From Streptococcus sp. (lineage in GTDB: Bacteria; Bacillota; Bacilli; Lactobacillales; Streptococcaceae): a stretch of 51,082 nt of DNA. Location: the NCBI RefSeq assembly GCF_030825805.1, contig NZ_JAPJPF010000006.1:1-51082 (forward strand). The letters are read 5' to 3'. The notes beneath the pieces are model-generated. The model made no database searches and was not told the DNA's origin. It saw only the letters and a program-made list of their open reading frames with translations. Each line of letters starts with the position of its first letter. The stretch's first letter is position 1. The position numbers and the translations under genes were made by a program. This document shows positions 17,857-25,097 of the stretch, piece after piece.

Positions 17857-18679
17857 GTTTCAACGAATATTGCTCTTCCTATTTCTGGTCTTAGCAGGGA
17901 TTGGGATGGAGTTTGAGCTAGGCTCTCTCTCTCAACAAGAGTTTAACCAAGTAGCAGGAAGAGATTTGGTATTAAATCTGCTCGTTTTAGCGGTGATTGT
18001 CGTTCCTCTTTATCTCTTTATTAAGCGACTTGCAAAAAGATTTGAGGTTCCTCTTCTTGTTTTGTGGGCGACCATGTTTGGCGGTGGTTTTGTTGCTGGC
18101 TGGCTCAGCTTTTCAGGGAACAGCCTCATTGACCATTTCAATAGCCATCTCATTCAGGATGTTAGTACCTTTAATAAATGGACAGATGCTTTGACAGCCC
18201 CTTTTGCTGAAGAATTTTTTAAAGCTCTAGTGGCCTTCTGGATCCTCTTGATTTTGGGTCGTAAGGATTTGAAATCGATTTTAATTGCCGGCTTTGGATC
18301 TGGTCTTGGTTTCCAAATCATTGAAGATCTAGGTTATGTGGCGCGTCAAACGCGAACTGGAGACCTCTCAGCAGTAACAGAGGCAGTGAACCGCATTTCT
18401 GGTGGTTTAGCATCTCATGCAGTCTACACAGCTGTTGTATCTGTTGGAGCCTTTCTCATCCTGTCTCAGTGCACCAAGCAAAAAGAAAAGCTCTTTGGTC
18501 TCTGGTGTGTAGTTTCCACGGTGGCCAATCACTTCTTATGGAATTCCCCATTCTATGAAACAGACCATCGGGTCAATATTTTGGTAGGCTTGCTCTTTGC
18601 CTTCCAAGTGGGAACCTTTATTGAGGTCGTGCTCTTTGCTCATAAAAATCCGAATCTAAACCTTTTAAAGAAACAGTAA
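17849..18679 (+). CDS. PrsW-family intramembrane protease
   Basis: This 276-residue protein has about seven or eight transmembrane helices and the PrsW-family motifs: EEFFKA (an EExxK pattern), GFGSGLGFQIIEDLGY with a conserved Glu-Asp, and a later His in SHAVYTAV. PrsW (COG2339) performs site-1 cleavage of anti-sigma factor RsiW in B. subtilis. No anti-sigma gene is nearby, so the substrate here is unknown. The ATG overlaps the end of the dipeptidase gene by 8 nt behind GGGAGG. The hairpin at 18741-18780 in the neighbouring IS remnant is the first terminator downstream. Confidence 0.85.
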   Translation: MNKFQRILLFLFLVLAGIGMEFELGSLSQQEFNQVAGRDLVLNLLVLAVIVVPLYLFIKRLAKRFEVPLLVLWATMFGGGFVAGWLSFSGNSLIDHFNSHLIQDVSTFNKWTDALTAPFAEEFFKALVAFWILLILGRKDLKSILIAGFGSGLGFQIIEDLGYVARQTRTGDLSAVTEAVNRISGGLASHAVYTAVVSVGAFLILSQCTKQKEKLFGLWCVVSTVANHFLWNSPFYETDHRVNILVGLLFAFQVGTFIEVVLFAHKNPNLNLLKKQ

Positions 18680-18711
18680 GAGATGGATTTGGTAGTCAGG
18701 AAATAAAAAAT

Positions 18712-19305
18712 AGTCTGGGACAACATTGTTCTCAGTCACAAAAAAGCTAGAGATTTCCAATTGTGGAACTCTAGCTTTTTAATTTTGAGTCATTCTCTTA
18801 TTGTATTTGAGGAGGTTATTGGCCATGAGAACCAATCCCATGTCAATTTTAACCTGTCATTTGCCTCTTAGATTACATCTCTTGTAACCCAAACAAGCCT
18901 TTGTCTGCCCAAAGACAGGTTCCACATCAACCTTGCGTTGGGCAAAGATGTGACTGCCTTCGACAGATAAAAGCGCTTGGCTTTCTTTTACTTTTAGGAG
19001 CTGATACCTCTCATTCACATAGAGCCCCTTTTGTGAAGCCAAGTCAGCTTGTTCTGCCTTATAAACCCTAATTTCCTGTCTAAAATCTGTTGTGGTATGG
19101 TTGTGTTTGAGGTGATCAAACTGCTATACCCAACTCTCTGGATGGGTGTAGGTATCTGTTGTTTCATCGTAAGTCCAATTATCCAAATTCCTATCAGATT
19201 CTTTGTATTTTTTCTTCTGTTCCTTGTCAAAAAGACTTTATTTAATCAAATGCTCAATACCCATCCTATCCAAGTTGATAAGATCTGGCAAATATTTTTA
19301 AACGC
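18712..19305 (-). mobile_element. IS1182-family transposase remnant, copy 1
   Basis: The minus strand encodes broken pieces of an IS1182-type transposase. One piece at 18857-19042 includes GLYVNERYQLLKVKESQALL and DVEPVFGQTKACLGYKRCNLRG; another at 19015-19230 is in a different frame. Frameshifts and loss of the N-terminal half make it non-functional. The outer end AATAGTCTGGGACAACATTG recurs inverted near 21626-21648 at the end of copy 2. Its inner, transposase-upstream edge falls in the VOC gene at about 19305. Confidence 0.82.
18741..18780. terminator. Bidirectional hairpin at IS copy 1 end
   Basis: The stem AAAAAGCTAGAG/CTCTAGCTTTTT belongs to the IS end. It can terminate transcripts from prsW as well as from the IS side. 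The same hairpin occurs at 21576-21616. Confidence 0.8.
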
Positions 19306-19890
19306 TTGTTAGACCTAAAGGTTCCACTAGTTGGCGGAGCTGATCATGGCTATAGTGAAGCTGTCTATCTAGAAGATTTAGAGGGCAATGGCATTGAACT
19401 CAACAGAGACAAGCCTGTGAACGAGTGGGATATTCGTGAGGATGGTCGAATTACTGGGATCACAGAAGAGCTGTCTGCGCAAGATATCTATGAATTAGGC
19501 AAAGAACTTGATCCTTTTGTGATCGCAGAAGGCACTCGCATGGGCCATGTTTACCTATCTGTTAAAAATAGCCGAGAGGCATGTGCATTTTATCAAGAGT
19601 CTCTAGGTCTTGAGGATAAATTCACGATTCCACATGTCAGTTGGATAGCATCAGGGAATTATCACCATCATCTAGCAGTAAATGAATGGGGTGGTAAAAA
19701 CTTAGCTCCTGGTGAGAATGGAATGGTAGGTCTTGCCTACTATTTGGTTGAAGTTGAGAATAAAGAGTTTTTGGGCAATTTGCTTACGCAAGCTCAGAGA
19801 AACAAGGCTAGAACCCACTGGATTTCTCTTTCTGAATTCTCCATTACAGATAAAGATGGAATTATAACGAGAGTCAGAGTGGAGAACTAG
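19306..19890 (+). pseudogene. 5'-truncated VOC (glyoxalase/dioxygenase-like) gene
   Basis: The frame encodes the C-terminal two thirds of a two-domain vicinal-oxygen-chelate protein of the CatE/YkcA type. VPLVGGADHGYSEAVYLED and GNGIELNRDKP finish the first domain, and GTRMGHVYLSVKNSREACAFYQ begins the second. Full-length relatives have roughly 280 residues, so about 90 N-terminal residues are missing and replaced by IS1182 sequence. The only nearby start is TTG at 19306 without a ribosome site. It is almost certainly inactive. The downstream cstR-like gene has its own promoter. Confidence 0.8.
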
Positions 19891-19920
19891 AAGTCTTTGT
19901 CTTTAAGATAAGTGCTCCTT

Positions 19921-19949
19921 TTGACAAAGGACTGTATTAGAGATATAAT
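19921..19949 (+). promoter_or_regulatory. Promoter of the CsoR/CstR-family gene
   Basis: Consensus TTGACA (19921-19926), 17 nt, TATAAT (19944-19949). No GC-rich operator palindrome is seen here, unlike at the rhodanese promoter. Confidence 0.85.
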
Positions 19950-19976
19950 GTAGAAAAATCGTTTTAGGATAAAGAT

Positions 19977-20234
19977 ATGACAAGATCAAAGTACATTACA
20001 CGCCTCAAACGCTCAGAAGGTCAATTGCGAGGTATTCAAAAAATGATGGAGGAAGAGCGTGATTGTATTGATATCATTACTCAATTAACAGCAGTGCGGT
20101 CCAGTGTTGATCGTATTATTGAACTGATGATAACGGAGAATTTAACAACTTGTATTAACGACCCTTTAGAGGATCCTCAAGCACAGAAGGAAAGATTGGA
20201 AAAGGCGGTTAAATACTTGATTAAACGCAAGTAA
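19977..20234 (+). CDS. CsoR/CstR-family repressor, persulfide-sensor type
   Basis: This 85-residue all-helical DUF156 repressor keeps Cys30 and Cys59, but the position four before Cys59 is Asn55 (ENLTTC) rather than the copper-ligand His of CsoR. Cys/Asn/Cys is the pattern of CstR, which senses persulfides and sulfide, rather than copper. A rhodanese gene converges on it and carries a palindrome of the ATACCC/GGGTAT type used by this family. The predicted role is repression of sulfur-detoxification genes. Metal sensing is less likely but not excluded. Confidence 0.82.
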   Translation: MTRSKYITRLKRSEGQLRGIQKMMEEERDCIDIITQLTAVRSSVDRIIELMITENLTTCINDPLEDPQAQKERLEKAVKYLIKRK

Positions 20235-20274
20235 TAAAAAACATACGTTTCTCTTAAATAGTGAACAAATGATT

Positions 20275-20319
20275 AAAAGAGCAGTTGGTTTTCTTGAAAT
20301 TAGACCAATTGCTCTTTTT
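20275..20319. terminator. Bidirectional terminator between cstR-like and rhodanese genes
   Basis: A long stem (arms 20275-20289 and 20304-20319) with one G-U pair has A-rich and T-rich flanks, so it can stop both convergent genes. Confidence 0.8.
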
Positions 20320-20328
20320 GATTTTTAT

Positions 20329-20634
20329 TTATTCAACATCACCAGGCCAAGCGCTCATACCACCTCGGACGTTGATAACATCATAGCCTTTTTTCTTGAG
20401 CTTTTTAGCAGCCATCTTGCTTCGAACACCGGAATGACAAATGACATAAAGTGTTTCATTTGTCGCAGGTGTGTAAGCTCCGATTTCGGTTAGAGGAACA
20501 TTCTTGGCGTTTTTGATATGGCCTCTACGGAATTCCGTAGGCGTCCGCACATCCAGTAGCTGAATTGGTTCCTTGAGTTTAGCTTCTAATTCGCTGGTAG
20601 AAATACTATCAATTTTTGTAAATAAGTGAAACAT
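20329..20634 (-). CDS. Single-domain rhodanese sulfurtransferase
   Basis: This 101-residue rhodanese transfers sulfane sulfur through persulfidated Cys66 in the loop CHSGVRS. The CH2A-type motif LDVRTPTEFRRGHI is at residues 27-40. The ATG at 20634 is preferred because GGAGG lies 5 nt upstream; a GTG two codons earlier is too close to it. The promoter is overlapped by a CstR-type palindrome, and a cstR-like gene is convergent. The likely function is persulfide detoxification or trafficking in the cytoplasm. Confidence 0.9.
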   Translation of the reverse strand: MFHLFTKIDSISTSELEAKLKEPIQLLDVRTPTEFRRGHIKNAKNVPLTEIGAYTPATNETLYVICHSGVRSKMAAKKLKKKGYDVINVRGGMSAWPGDVE

Positions 20635-20645
20635 AGGCACCTCCG

Positions 20646-20693
20646 ATATACCCTTATGGGGTATATTAAATCACTAAGCAACGCTTTTGTCAA
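20646..20693 (-). promoter_or_regulatory. Rhodanese promoter with CstR-type operator
   Basis: On the minus strand TTGACA (20693-20688), 17 nt, TTTAAT (20670-20665). A perfect 8-bp inverted repeat ATATACCC/GGGTATAT with 5-nt spacer covers 20646-20666, directly over the expected transcription start. This arrangement fits repression by the neighbouring CstR-like protein. Confidence 0.75.
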
Positions 20694-20869
20694 GTAAGTT
20701 GAATTGATTAGTATTGTTTCTTTTTCAGTATACAAGATGCCAACTTACAAACTAAAGAGTTGGTTGATAGGTTAATGAATAGAACCTGTCTTATTTATTC
20801 AACAACTACTTGTCTAGAAAATTACCTTTTCTGAAAACAGACCACATGCCCTGTTGTAAAATGAAGTGC
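20694..20869. other. AT-rich spacer without recognisable gene
   Basis: This stretch between the rhodanese promoter and the IS30-like fragment holds no convincing ORF, promoter or repeat. It may be decayed mobile DNA. Confidence 0.4.
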
Positions 20870-21030
20870 AACACAAAAGACATGTTCATCTGATATACTA
20901 GAGTTGCGAAAAACAGTATAAAGGAAGTTGAACATGTCTGCTAATTATCCTACCACAAATCAATCCTACAAGCACTTATCTGAAGCTGAACGAGGGAAAT
21001 TGAAGCTTATTTAAGCGTAGGACTCAAACC
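20870..21030 (+). mobile_element. 5' fragment of an IS30-family (IS1239-like) element
   Basis: An ATG at 20934 behind AAGGAAG begins the transposase N-terminus MSANYPTTNQSYKHLSEAER. A one-base deletion then shifts the frame; the other frame continues as IEAYLSVGLKPA, as in IS1239-type transposases. The similarity stops abruptly near 21030, where IS1182-type sequence begins. The left limit is approximate. Confidence 0.7.
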
Positions 21031-21648
21031 TGCTTACAACCTACAAATCGCTACTGAAAATCAGTTCGTCCTTCACGATGACATCTATCAAAATCCAACA
21101 GATACCAGAACGCTGTTGCCATTTTTAGAAACCTATCCACATGAGTTAAAAAGAGCTGTCGCCGATGCGGGATACGGTAGCGTGGAGATTCTTCTTACCT
21201 TGGATAGGATGGGTATTGAGCATTTTATTAAATATAGTCTTTTTGACAAGGAACAGAAGAAAGATACAAAGAATCTGATAGGAATTTGGATAATTGGACT
21301 TACGATGAAACAACTGATACCTACACCCATCCAGAGAGTTGGGTATACCAGTTTGATCACCTCAAACATAGGCATAGCACAACAGGTTTTAGACAGGAAA
21401 ATATGGTTTATAAGGCAGAACAAGCTGACTTGGTTCCATAAAAGGGGCTCTATGTGAATGAGAGGTATCAGCTCTTAAAAGTAAAAGAAATCCAAGCGTC
21501 AGGTAAAAAATGACATGGGATTAGTACTCATGGCCGATAATCACCTCAAATACAATAAGAAAACTACTCAAAATTAAAAAGCTAGAGGTCCATAATTGGA
21601 AATCTCTAGCTTTTTTGTGGCTGAGAACAATGTTGTTCCAGACTATTT
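21031..21648 (+). mobile_element. IS1182-family transposase remnant, copy 2 (inverted relative to copy 1)
   Basis: The plus strand encodes YNLQIATENQFVLHDDIYQN and later RAVADAGYGSVEILLTLDRM, an IS1182-type transposase interior, then frameshifted pieces matching copy 1. Relative to copy 1 about 115 nt are missing near 21495-21503, removing the DVEPVFGQ region. The outer end (21576-21648) is the inverted counterpart of 18712-18780. It is non-functional. Confidence 0.82.
21576..21616. terminator. Bidirectional hairpin at IS copy 2 end
   Basis: The stem AAAAAGCTAGAG/CTCTAGCTTTTT is shared with IS copy 1. It lies 43 nt past the stop of the 5'-nucleotidase gene and probably terminates it. Confidence 0.78.
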
Positions 21649-21658
21649 TTTACAGTGA

Positions 21659-23827
21659 CTATTCGTTTTCTTCTTTTTTCTTAAGACCAAAGAAGGCTAG
21701 GATGGATGTCAACAGAGCGAGCATATAGATAGCAGGAGAGTCGGCTGTTCCTGTTTCTGGTAGGCTTGTAGCTGCTGGTTTAAATGTTTTTGCTGAGGTG
21801 AAGGACAGGTGATGGTTGTTGGCTTTGATCTGTGTATCGTCCTTAGCAGATGTAAAAGTATTCTTTGTTTGGCTAGCTAGTTGATTAGGAGAATTCGTAC
21901 CAACTAGAGCTGGAATATATGTTTGATCCATTTTACCGGTAGATGGGATAACTGGTTGGTTATTGCTTCCTGGGTAGGACTTTGGATTAGCAGGATCTGT
22001 TCCTTGTTTGATTTCCTCAATATCTGCCACACCATCTCCATCTGTATCTTTGCTAGCAGAAATAGAAATGGTACGAGAATTTGGATTGATGGTTACATAG
22101 GCTGTGAGATCTGACTTAGCAAGGTAATCTGCAAAGGCAACGTCCATGGAAGGACCTTCCTCACGAGCTCCACCTAACATGGTGTAGCCATCCCCACCTG
22201 CTGCTAAGAAGTCATTAGTAGTCAAGTAATAATCTTTAGCAAGGTTGAGCGGTTCATATTGACCAGTTTCTGGGTTTTTAATTTCGATATAGAGGACGCG
22301 TTTTTCAGCTGGTAGGGTTGTATCGTAATAAACTTTTGCTCCAGAGACTTGGAGGAAGCCACCGCTTGGTTCAAGAAGGGGTTGACCGTTTTCGTCAAGA
22401 ACCGTTTTGCCATCTTTTTCTTGTAAAATGGATCCAAGAGATTTAGCAAACATATCAGCAATATTCTGACCAGTTACTTTAATTTGAGAGATGGTATTCC
22501 CAAATGGAAGAACAGCAATGACGCTTCCTTTGGTGATTGGCTTGTCTTTGGCGATGGTTTCGCGTAAGCCGCCACCGTTGGTTACAGCAAGGTCTGTCTT
22601 ATGGCTAAAACCAGTTTGTCCATATTCGTAGAGGGCATCTGCCACGACATTTCCTAGGTTGGTTTCACGGACACGGACATTTTCCCGTTGACCGTTTAGT
22701 TCTACCGGACTATTGTCACGAACGATTTTTGCATTCTCAGCATCGTACTGTTCCTTGATTTTTTGGACCATGGCAGCTACTTTGGCATTTGGCACGACAT
22801 TTTTTGTTGAAGCAGCTGAAATTTGTTGAGGGTTACCAAGCAATTGGTTGGCTTGGTAGGTGATTTTACCGATATTGTTCAGGTAGCTACCGGTTTGGTT
22901 ATAGGTGACATTGTCTCCGTAAGTGGTTGATTGAACAGTATGGGAATGCCCATCAATAACGGTGACGCGTTTTCCTTTCAGTTTTGAGTTTTTAGAAAGT
23001 TCTTCAGCTAAGGTAGATCCTCGCCATTCGATTGGTGTAGTAGTATCTACTCCCAAGTGAGCAAGGACAACATAGTTTTTGTAAGTCTTGCCTTCAGCAG
23101 TCGCGCGTGCCTCAATTTCATCGATGACCTTGTTTACTTCTGAAATAGGATCTGTAAAGGTTACACCTTGGACATTCTTAGGGTGAGTTTTAGTGGCTGT
23201 TTCAGGCGTTGTCACCCCGATGACGACAAACTCATCCCCAACGACATTCTTATCTTTATCGACGATGGTGGAAGCCTCAAATAAGCGAGCACCGTTGATG
23301 TAGGTGTTGGAGCTGAGAAGTGGGAAGTTCAAGATTTCTTTGTATTTCTTAGCCTCATCCAAACCAAAATCGAACTCATGGTTTCCGACTGCCATAGCAT
23401 CGTAGCCAATTTCGTTCAAAATTTTAGCTCGTTCTTCCCCTTTTGAACTATTTGAAATCGGTAGTCCTTGGAAGGCATCTCCAGCATCTACGACCAAAGT
23501 AGATGGATTTTTCGCACGTTCTTCATCGATGACTGCGGCTAATTTAGCATCACCAATCACACCCTTTTCTTCGACGATCCGACCATGGACATCGTTGGTA
23601 TGAAGGATATTTGCTTCAGGCAAGTCAGCTGAGCTCTCTGTAGCGCCTTCTGAAGTAGCTGTATTAGCTTCTGTTGAAGCAGGAGTAGCAGCATCTGTAG
23701 CATTTGTGGAAGCAGCAGCTACTTCAAGGTTAGTTTCTGGAGCTGTTTGCTCATCTGCAACTACCTGAGAAGCTAGGAAGGCAGGAGCAAGCAATAAGAT
23801 CGGCAAAAGAAGTTTCTTCTTTTTCAT
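21659..23827 (-). CDS. Cell-wall-anchored 5'-nucleotidase (LPXTG)
   Basis: This 722-residue surface enzyme has a signal peptide (about 1-24), a Thr/Ala/Glu-rich spacer, then the metallophosphoesterase domain with LHTNDVHGR, VDAGDAFQG, GNHEFDFG and GHSHT. The nucleotidase C-terminal domain (VTNGGGLRETI, FLAAGGDGYTMLGG) follows. A Ca-binding thrombospondin-3-like motif DTDGDGVADIEEIKQGTDP precedes the sortase signal LPETG (689-693), a hydrophobic segment and a KKKEE tail. Related streptococcal Nt5e enzymes make adenosine from extracellular AMP/ATP, damping host immunity; that role is inferred. A cre-like site lies upstream. Confidence 0.94.
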   Translation of the reverse strand: MKKKKLLLPILLLAPAFLASQVVADEQTAPETNLEVAAASTNATDAATPASTEANTATSEGATESSADLPEANILHTNDVHGRIVEEKGVIGDAKLAAVIDEERAKNPSTLVVDAGDAFQGLPISNSSKGEERAKILNEIGYDAMAVGNHEFDFGLDEAKKYKEILNFPLLSSNTYINGARLFEASTIVDKDKNVVGDEFVVIGVTTPETATKTHPKNVQGVTFTDPISEVNKVIDEIEARATAEGKTYKNYVVLAHLGVDTTTPIEWRGSTLAEELSKNSKLKGKRVTVIDGHSHTVQSTTYGDNVTYNQTGSYLNNIGKITYQANQLLGNPQQISAASTKNVVPNAKVAAMVQKIKEQYDAENAKIVRDNSPVELNGQRENVRVRETNLGNVVADALYEYGQTGFSHKTDLAVTNGGGLRETIAKDKPITKGSVIAVLPFGNTISQIKVTGQNIADMFAKSLGSILQEKDGKTVLDENGQPLLEPSGGFLQVSGAKVYYDTTLPAEKRVLYIEIKNPETGQYEPLNLAKDYYLTTNDFLAAGGDGYTMLGGAREEGPSMDVAFADYLAKSDLTAYVTINPNSRTISISASKDTDGDGVADIEEIKQGTDPANPKSYPGSNNQPVIPSTGKMDQTYIPALVGTNSPNQLASQTKNTFTSAKDDTQIKANNHHLSFTSAKTFKPAATSLPETGTADSPAIYMLALLTSILAFFGLKKKEENE

Positions 23828-23887
23828 AAACGGTCCTCATTTCTATTTTATTGCATACTAAATATTATAGCTAAAAAGGAAAGAAAA

Positions 23888-23901
23888 GGAAAACGTTTTC
23901 T
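23888..23901 (-). promoter_or_regulatory. cre-like CcpA site upstream of the 5'-nucleotidase gene
   Basis: GGAAAACGTTTTCT is palindromic around CG and matches the cre consensus except at its two outer bases. A TATAAT on the minus strand lies between it and the gene, so the site sits at the -35 region. Carbon catabolite repression is inferred. Confidence 0.6.
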
Positions 23902-23961
23902 GATAGTTGGGCAAATAATCTTGTGAGTGCGTTGAGGTTCCAGCTAGTTGCTCTTATCCAT

Positions 23962-23986
23962 AAAAAAAGAAAACTTTCGTTTTCTC
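23962..23986 (-). terminator. Terminator of the TetR gene
   Basis: On the minus strand GAAAAC-GAAA-GTTTTC is followed by a run of seven T. Confidence 0.75.
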
Positions 23987-23992
23987 ATTTTC

Positions 23993-24553
23993 TTATTCTG
24001 TTATGGGTTGGTTCCAAGTGGTAAAGTCAGTCACACTTAACACGACTGTCGCGATTTCGATCGGCTCTTCTTTTGCACCAGTTGACAACCATTTTGTGAT
24101 TACGGCTTCAATCGTAGCTGCAAAGATCTCAACAGCATACTTATAAGGAACTTGGAATTTATTAACCAAGTGGTCTTTGGCGTGTGGAGTATCGTCAAGA
24201 AGTTGCAGGGTGAAATTTTTCATTAGAAAATGAAATTCTTGGTAATCCATCTGCATCAAGGCATAGATAAAGTCATAATTATCTTGAATATATTGAAGTG
24301 AGGCAAGAAAATTTGCTCGATTGACGGTGCTTGTAGCGAAAAGTTCTCCCAACTCGCCTAAGAGTTCAGATTTAAGCTGGTTGAACATATCTTGTTTGTC
24401 TACATAATGGAGGTAAAAGGTACCTCGATTAATGCCGGCTTCCTTTGTTAGTTGGCTAATTGTAAGGCTTTCAAGTGATTGTTCAAGAAGCAGGCGTGAT
24501 AGGGCGCTTCGGATAGCATTTTTAGAATTCGTTTTTCTCTTTTTTCGGGTCAT
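23993..24553 (-). CDS. TetR-family transcriptional regulator
   Basis: This 186-residue regulator has an N-terminal helix-turn-helix (residues about 10-55) including LTISQLTKEAGINRGTFYLHYVDKQDMF, typical of TetR and close to DhaS-like members. The C-terminal ligand domain gives no clue to the inducer. The ATG at 24553 follows AAAGGAGGAAC; an in-frame start 14 codons upstream overlaps that ribosome site. It is divergent from the FtsX-type ABC exporter at 25098-28528, its most likely target, and has a palindrome at its own start site suggesting autorepression. Confidence 0.9.
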   Translation of the reverse strand: MTRKKRKTNSKNAIRSALSRLLLEQSLESLTISQLTKEAGINRGTFYLHYVDKQDMFNQLKSELLGELGELFATSTVNRANFLASLQYIQDNYDFIYALMQMDYQEFHFLMKNFTLQLLDDTPHAKDHLVNKFQVPYKYAVEIFAATIEAVITKWLSTGAKEEPIEIATVVLSVTDFTTWNQPITE

Positions 24554-24583
24554 AGTTCCTCCTTTATCATGTATTTGGTATAA

Positions 24584-24634
24584 ATGATTGTTCACTAATC
24601 ATCATATTATACAGAAATCAAATTTATTCATCAA
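24584..24634 (-). promoter_or_regulatory. tetR promoter and candidate TetR operator
   Basis: On the minus strand TTGATG (24634-24629), 17 nt, TATAAT (24611-24606). The inverted repeat ATGATT/AATCAT with 7-nt spacer (24584-24602) lies at the transcription start. No second copy was found at the exporter promoter. Confidence 0.6.
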
Positions 24635-24863
24635 CAGAATAAAATTTTAGTATCATTCTATAAGTCTAAATGGCTTGAAATCAGGTCTTATTCTTATACT
24701 ATAAAAGCCATTTTGGAAGGATTATAAAATTTTTTCCCAGATCTACTTTCAAAGGGGCTATTATATAAAAATGAAAGAAAAACTTGAAATATCAGTTATT
24801 TAAACGATCATTACAATTCATACTTATTTGTTATTATATCACAAACTAAGGAGAGGAGGGCAG
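24635..24863. other. AT-rich intergenic DNA
   Basis: This part of the tetR-exporter gap is strongly AT-rich and holds no supportable gene. Several TATAAT-like strings occur by composition. Confidence 0.4.
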
Positions 24864-24896
24864 ATGATGCTTGGAGATTTCTATATCAGGAACTAG
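24864..24896 (+). CDS. 10-codon mini-ORF, possible leader peptide
   Basis: ATG at 24864 behind the strong site AAGGAGAGGAGG encodes MMLGDFYIRN and stops at TAG 24894-24896. The stop codon is the first triplet of a terminator stem (24894-24927). The arrangement resembles an attenuator or a degraded gene start. In another frame the same DNA reads ADDAWRFLYQELDKIKLF without a start, which could be a gene relic. Function unknown. Confidence 0.35.
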   Translation: MMLGDFYIRN

Positions 24897-24927
24897 ATAA
24901 GATCAAGCTTTTTCCTTGTCTATTTTT
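24894..24927 (+). terminator. Terminator overlapping the mini-ORF stop
   Basis: TAGATAAG pairs with CTTGTCTA (one G-U pair), followed by five T. It lies upstream of the exporter's own promoter at 25033. Confidence 0.65.
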
Positions 24928-25032
24928 GCATAGAAAAGTATTAGTTTGTTGGATGGCTTTATTCATAAAATAGAGGAAATGCATCCCTCACAAATTTCTT
25001 GTTTTTTAGTCGTTTTAAGGGATTGATTGTAC

Positions 25033-25061
25033 TTGGTCTTCCGGTAAAAAAGGACTATAAT
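25033..25061 (+). promoter_or_regulatory. Promoter of the FtsX-type ABC exporter
   Basis: TTGGTC (25033-25038), 17 nt, TATAAT (25056-25061), 36 nt before the ATPase start. Confidence 0.65.
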
Positions 25062-25097
25062 AAAGATAGGAACTTGTGTTTAAGTGGGAGATAAGAT

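Noticed and set aside
20269..20493. Plus-strand 74-residue ORF across the rhodanese 3' end
   Set aside because: It is antisense to the rhodanese gene and starts inside the bidirectional terminator.
18712..21648. An active composite transposon
   Set aside because: Both flanking IS copies are truncated and frameshifted, so no functional transposase is encoded.
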